64,000 nt of DNA from Faucicola osloensis_D (lineage in GTDB: Bacteria; Pseudomonadota; Gammaproteobacteria; Pseudomonadales; Moraxellaceae): the NCBI GenBank assembly GCA_020041925.1, contig CP083409.1; one strand, written 5' to 3'. The notes under the pieces were generated by a model. It was not told where the DNA came from. It saw nothing but the letters and a program-made list of their open reading frames with translations, and did not search any database. Numbering within the stretch: position 1 is the first letter of the stretch; each line of letters starts with the position of its first letter. This document shows, one piece after another, positions 60,866-64,000 of the stretch. The translations under genes and the position numbers were made by a program.

Positions 60866-61798
60866 TTATTTTAGGCTGGCTTGGCTGTCGATAGCATGCC
60901 ATTTGACCATTTTTTTACCCAATAACGGCAAGCAAAATGAAGGCAACTGATACGCCCCAATCAGCGGTAAAAACATCGCACCCATAAATGGCGTGGTGAT
61001 GGTATACGCTAATAACACATTGCGGCCACCGCACGCCAACGCAGAGATAATGGCGTTTTCATAGCCAAAGCGGCGGTATAAAAAATAGGCAGAAAAGTAA
61101 AATACTAACGACAAAACGGTGCCCAAACCAAACAAGCTTAACGCCTGCATGGGATTGGTATCAAAGGTATGTCTAAAGCCCGACATCAATCCAAGCGGAA
61201 ACATCATCAGTAGAATAATGTTAAACTTAGCAATTTTTGGATAATAAATATCGAGCGTATCACGGGGAATATATTGGCGTGCCGCGACCGCCAAAATCAT
61301 GGGAGCGATAATGTAAATTAATAACCGCTTAATATACAGTACAAAGTCTAAATGGGCATCCTTGCTGCCAAGTAACCACAATATCACCAGTAAGCTAACA
61401 GGCATCACCAACGTGGCTGTGATAGTTTTTGCCATGGCTAGCAGTGCATCAAAACCAACTGCATTCACAATAGCGCCCGTACCAAATAGCGGTGCGGTGG
61501 CTGACAGACCCGCGATGGCCAACAACAAATCACCACGGACACCCAGTAAATAAGCAATCAAGGTCATCGCCAAGCTTATCAGCGCACTTTGGAACATGGC
61601 AAATCCCCAAACATATTGGGTCGTCATACGTCTAATCAGCTGGGTTTGGTCAATGCCCAACAAAGTAAAAAACATCAAGAAAAATAAAATCTGCGGCAGA
61701 AGCCCAAGGACAAAATGCGACACGTGAGGAAATATAAATCCAATCACACCAAACAATGGCATAAAAATCGTACTGTGACGGGCAATAAATCCAATCAT
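60866..61798 (-). CDS. BASS/SBF-like membrane transporter
   Basis: 310 residues with about nine to ten hydrophobic spans and short charged loops. The pattern of helix breaks (GLSATAPLFGTGAIVNAVG in the middle, ALACGGRNVLLAYTI near the end) is like the crossed discontinuous helices of the bile acid:sodium symporter fold. The substrate is unknown. It lies 31 bases upstream of the GNAT gene on the same strand. An AEC-type carrier is the main alternative. Confidence 0.6.
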   Translation of the reverse strand: MIGFIARHSTIFMPLFGVIGFIFPHVSHFVLGLLPQILFFLMFFTLLGIDQTQLIRRMTTQYVWGFAMFQSALISLAMTLIAYLLGVRGDLLLAIAGLSATAPLFGTGAIVNAVGFDALLAMAKTITATLVMPVSLLVILWLLGSKDAHLDFVLYIKRLLIYIIAPMILAVAARQYIPRDTLDIYYPKIAKFNIILLMMFPLGLMSGFRHTFDTNPMQALSLFGLGTVLSLVFYFSAYFLYRRFGYENAIISALACGGRNVLLAYTITTPFMGAMFLPLIGAYQLPSFCLPLLGKKMVKWHAIDSQASLK

Positions 61799-61975
61799 GA
61801 TAAATCCTTGGCGATTTTAATGATAAACAAACAAACGATAAATAAATAATTGAGTTAGCATACTACTCATTATTGATTGATAAATGCAAATGGTTTTGCT
61901 GCTAATTATCATTTCAGCATTAAATTAATCACTGTGCCATATATACCATTTTTGACGCCGATAGCTTTTATTTCG

Positions 61976-61991
61976 CATAATGTATATTATG
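61976..61991. repeat. Inverted repeat upstream of the transporter gene
   Basis: CATAAT and ATTATG arms are separated by GTAT, in the 249-base AT-rich gap between the transporter gene and the PHA-system gene. It could be a regulator-binding site; no assignment can be made. Confidence 0.3.
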
Positions 61992-62047
61992 TTAAATAAA
62001 ATAATTCAAACTAAACTCTAACTGACACTCAAACCTCACCATGTCTG

Positions 62048-62350
62048 CTAACGGTCTTTTACCGCTTGCAATGCGTTATCAAGATTTTGATTCACTGTCT
62101 TTTCTATCAGCGGCAAAAAACTCTTGAATAAAAACCCAAGCTTTGCTTGCATATCAAATACTTTATCATCCACTGTTAACGTACCTGTCACACCGGCACG
62201 AGAAAAGTTGACGCGTATTTGCTCATCACTGCGCACTACATCGCAATGCATTTTATAGTCTTTTTCTGCTGAGACAATCCAGTCTTCGGTTATCTCAAAG
62301 GCTTGCGCTTTACTAATGCCATGCTCACGATGAATCACAAAATTACTCAT
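62048..62350 (-). CDS. Polyhydroxyalkanoic acid system family protein (PHA granule region type)
   Basis: 100 residues. The sequence MSNFVIHREHGISKAQAF...WIVSAEKDYKM and the strand GTLTVDDKVFDMQAKLGFL match my memory of the small PF09650 family found with PHA genes and elsewhere. It is a small soluble alpha/beta protein of unknown biochemical function. No phaA, phaB or phaC gene is in the window. It lies 72 bases downstream of the TetR-family gene on the same strand and may be its operon partner. Confidence 0.75.
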   Translation of the reverse strand: MSNFVIHREHGISKAQAFEITEDWIVSAEKDYKMHCDVVRSDEQIRVNFSRAGVTGTLTVDDKVFDMQAKLGFLFKSFLPLIEKTVNQNLDNALQAVKDR

Positions 62351-62422
62351 ACTTTTCTACTTTTTTTCTACGCTGTCTTGGGTTTTTAGCTATTCATTTT
62401 TAGTGGTCTGCGTTCGCTTAAT

Positions 62423-63025
62423 CTAGGTTAGCCCTTCAAAACACGTGCGGGTCACGATAGCGATAATCTCATCATCGTCATACAGCTGCGATGAGCGTAA
62501 AAACCCCAGTACAGGGTCACAAGCTCTGGCATATAAGGTGTATAAAATTGCCAGTCCTGGTATGTTGCTTTGCAACTTGCCCTCTGCTTGCGCTTGCTCA
62601 ATCCATTCACCGATGCTATCTGACAACATGACCAAGTTGTTAGTGTAATCATCATTGGCAATTAGCAGCTCGCGCAGCTGGGAGTTCTCACTCGGCAGAT
62701 TCGGCATTTTTTGCGCCAGTTTTAGTCGCATTGCCCACTGTGTCAGCGCTTTTAGCTTATCGATGGCGGTTTGTTCGGTCGCGTTTAGCTGATTGATGAC
62801 CTCAAGCGCTTTATGCATGATATCAACCAGCGCCGCCATGCCTAACGCTTCTTTACTGGGAAAATGCCGATACAATGACGCCTTGGCAATGCCCACCGTA
62901 TCAGCAATCTCATCGACGGTCATCGCGTCATAGCCTTTGGTGGCTAACAAATGGTTGACTGTTTCAATAATCAGCGACTCACGCTCTAGCATCATTCGCT
63001 GTTTAAACGTTAACTTTTTCATCAC
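62423..63025 (-). CDS. TetR-family transcriptional regulator
   Basis: 200 residues. The N-terminal HTH is at about residues 30-60 (MTVDEIADTVGIAKASLYRH), with the usual FPSKEAL continuation. The C-terminal ligand-binding helical domain is of the type seen in fatty-acid or hydrophobic-compound sensors, but the ligand cannot be named. It is divergent from an SDR gene, with a 24-bp palindromic operator candidate between the two, which suggests autoregulation and control of the SDR gene. Confidence 0.88.
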   Translation of the reverse strand: MMKKLTFKQRMMLERESLIIETVNHLLATKGYDAMTVDEIADTVGIAKASLYRHFPSKEALGMAALVDIMHKALEVINQLNATEQTAIDKLKALTQWAMRLKLAQKMPNLPSENSQLRELLIANDDYTNNLVMLSDSIGEWIEQAQAEGKLQSNIPGLAILYTLYARACDPVLGFLRSSQLYDDDEIIAIVTRTCFEGLT

Positions 63026-63137
63026 AAGTTTCTAATGTTTTTCAGGTTTCTAATATTTATGAGGTTAAAAATTAGCTAATATTATACTACAAATGTTTTT
63101 ATGATACTTATTATTTGATTATATACCAATAATTATA

Positions 63138-63161
63138 TTTTTATACTAAATAGTATAAAAA
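63138..63161. promoter_or_regulatory. Candidate TetR-family operator
   Basis: TTTTTATACT and AGTATAAAAA form a perfect 10-bp inverted repeat around AAAT, midway in the TetR-SDR divergent gap (63026-63245). Its TATACT and AGTATA arms also resemble -10 hexamers on both strands, so binding would block both promoters. Confidence 0.6.
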
Positions 63162-63245
63162 CTATTGCCAACCATCGGCTACTCTTTTATAGTATGCGCT
63201 AAGTCGTTTTCAAAATTTTGTATTGAGTTGTTATATTGAGTCGCT

Positions 63246-63995
63246 ATGATGCCAACCCCCAATTCCTCAAAGCCTTTATCCATCGTCATTACAGGTGCAA
63301 CCTCAGGCATCGGTTTACAGTTGGCGATGGACTACCTAAGCCAAGGTCATGAGGTGTATACGGTGGGTCGAAACAGCAATGTTTTGCACACATTGGCAAC
63401 GATGGGTGCAAAAACGATTCAGCTTGACTTAACCGAGTATGATGCCGTGATGCAAGCTTTTAGCGACATTAAAACGCTAGATTTATTCATTGCGGCGGCG
63501 GGTATTTGCGAATACATCGACATGCCAAACTTTGATTCGCGGTCTATCATGAGGGTGATCAATGCAAATTACGGCTCGTTGGTGCATGCCATTGAAGCGC
63601 TACTACCCGCCCTCAAGGCAACTAAAGGTAAAATTGTCACCGTTGGCTCTGCTTCAGCTTTGGTGCCCTTTGTGCGTGCAGAGGGATATGGTAGCTCAAA
63701 AGCGGCAATCCATTATCTGAGCAAAACCTTGCAAATGAGTCTGCAACCTTATGGGGTGAAAGTGGCTTTGGTAGTACCGGGCTTTGTCAAAACACCGATG
63801 ACGCTGCAGAACGACTTTCCAATGCCTTTTTTGCAAACCGTACAGCAAGCCAGCCAAGCCATTCAACAAGGCATTGCCAATGATGATAATGTCATTGAAT
63901 TCCCGCAGACATTGGTACAGCCCTTAAAGCTGTTGGCGCAGTTACCTGATGCAGTATGGCATTTTGTGGGTTCAAAACTTTCTCATACGACTTAA
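63246..63995 (+). CDS. Short-chain dehydrogenase/reductase
   Basis: 249 residues, complete. The Rossmann glycine motif is TGATSGIG, the NNAG-equivalent reads AAAGICEY, the catalytic Ser is in VGSASALVPF and the YxxxK motif is YGSSK. Arg at the end of strand 2 (VGRNSN) suggests NADP(H) preference. The divergent TetR gene and shared palindrome suggest it is regulated by that protein. The substrate is unknown. The second ATG (residue 2) is an equal start candidate. Confidence 0.88.
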   Translation: MMPTPNSSKPLSIVITGATSGIGLQLAMDYLSQGHEVYTVGRNSNVLHTLATMGAKTIQLDLTEYDAVMQAFSDIKTLDLFIAAAGICEYIDMPNFDSRSIMRVINANYGSLVHAIEALLPALKATKGKIVTVGSASALVPFVRAEGYGSSKAAIHYLSKTLQMSLQPYGVKVALVVPGFVKTPMTLQNDFPMPFLQTVQQASQAIQQGIANDDNVIEFPQTLVQPLKLLAQLPDAVWHFVGSKLSHTT

Positions 63996-64000
63996 TCATT

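Overview
The window reads as chromosomal DNA of a gammaproteobacterium of the family Moraxellaceae (Moraxella/Psychrobacter type; a Moraxella osloensis-like organism is my best guess from gene content and a mid-40s G+C by eye). I could not run a similarity search. Coding density is high. No tRNA, rRNA, insertion sequence, phage gene or CRISPR array was found.

Layout. 1-4.1 kb: a partial 2OG-Fe(II) oxygenase, rlmJ, pssA and a lipoprotein alpha/beta hydrolase. 4.6-8.3 kb: gyrA and a GST. 8.5-19.8 kb: a pyruvate-node block with aceE-aceF, ppsA, its regulator ppsR, and a long sthA coupled to rsmG. 19.9-22.0 kb: parA and parB. 22.1-27.0 kb: an envelope operon, exbB-exbD-msbA-lpxK-kdsB. 27.0-29.5 kb: a flavin monooxygenase, a LysR regulator and a HicB-like protein. 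29.8-34.4 kb: ampG, prmC, a MoeB/ThiF-like enzyme and an ABC1 kinase-like protein. 34.5-39.2 kb: dnaG, bamD and rluD. 39.2-41.4 kb: a DUF4130 protein paired with a radical-SAM protein of the putative DNA modification/repair type. 41.6-43.7 kb: a secreted Thr/Val-rich protein and an aminotransferase. 57.4-64 kb: a pseudouridine synthase, a D-lactate dehydrogenase-like flavoprotein, thiE, a GNAT, a membrane transporter, a PHA-system protein, a TetR regulator and an SDR.

The most striking region is 43,952-57,330. It is one co-directional run of seven genes: a vWA protein, a PP2C phosphatase with one membrane span, a Ser/Thr-kinase-like protein with one membrane span, a zinc-ribbon/RDD membrane protein, a divergent SEDS (FtsW/RodA-like) protein, a disulfide-rich penicillin-binding transpeptidase, and a protein with a degenerate FHA-like C-terminus. 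The first three match the vWA-PP2C-kinase triad known as TerY-P, or YegL-YegK-YegI in E. coli. Joined to a SEDS/PBP pair and an FHA-like protein, the set resembles in function the actinobacterial pknB-pknA-pbpA-rodA-pstP-fhaB-fhaA locus, but is built from different families. I infer a phospho-regulated accessory peptidoglycan-synthesis machine that appears uncharacterised.

A second recurring signal is short perfect or near-perfect tandem duplications (9-16 bp) scattered through gaps and coding regions, usually in frame when inside a gene. One has copied the stop codon of the lipase gene.
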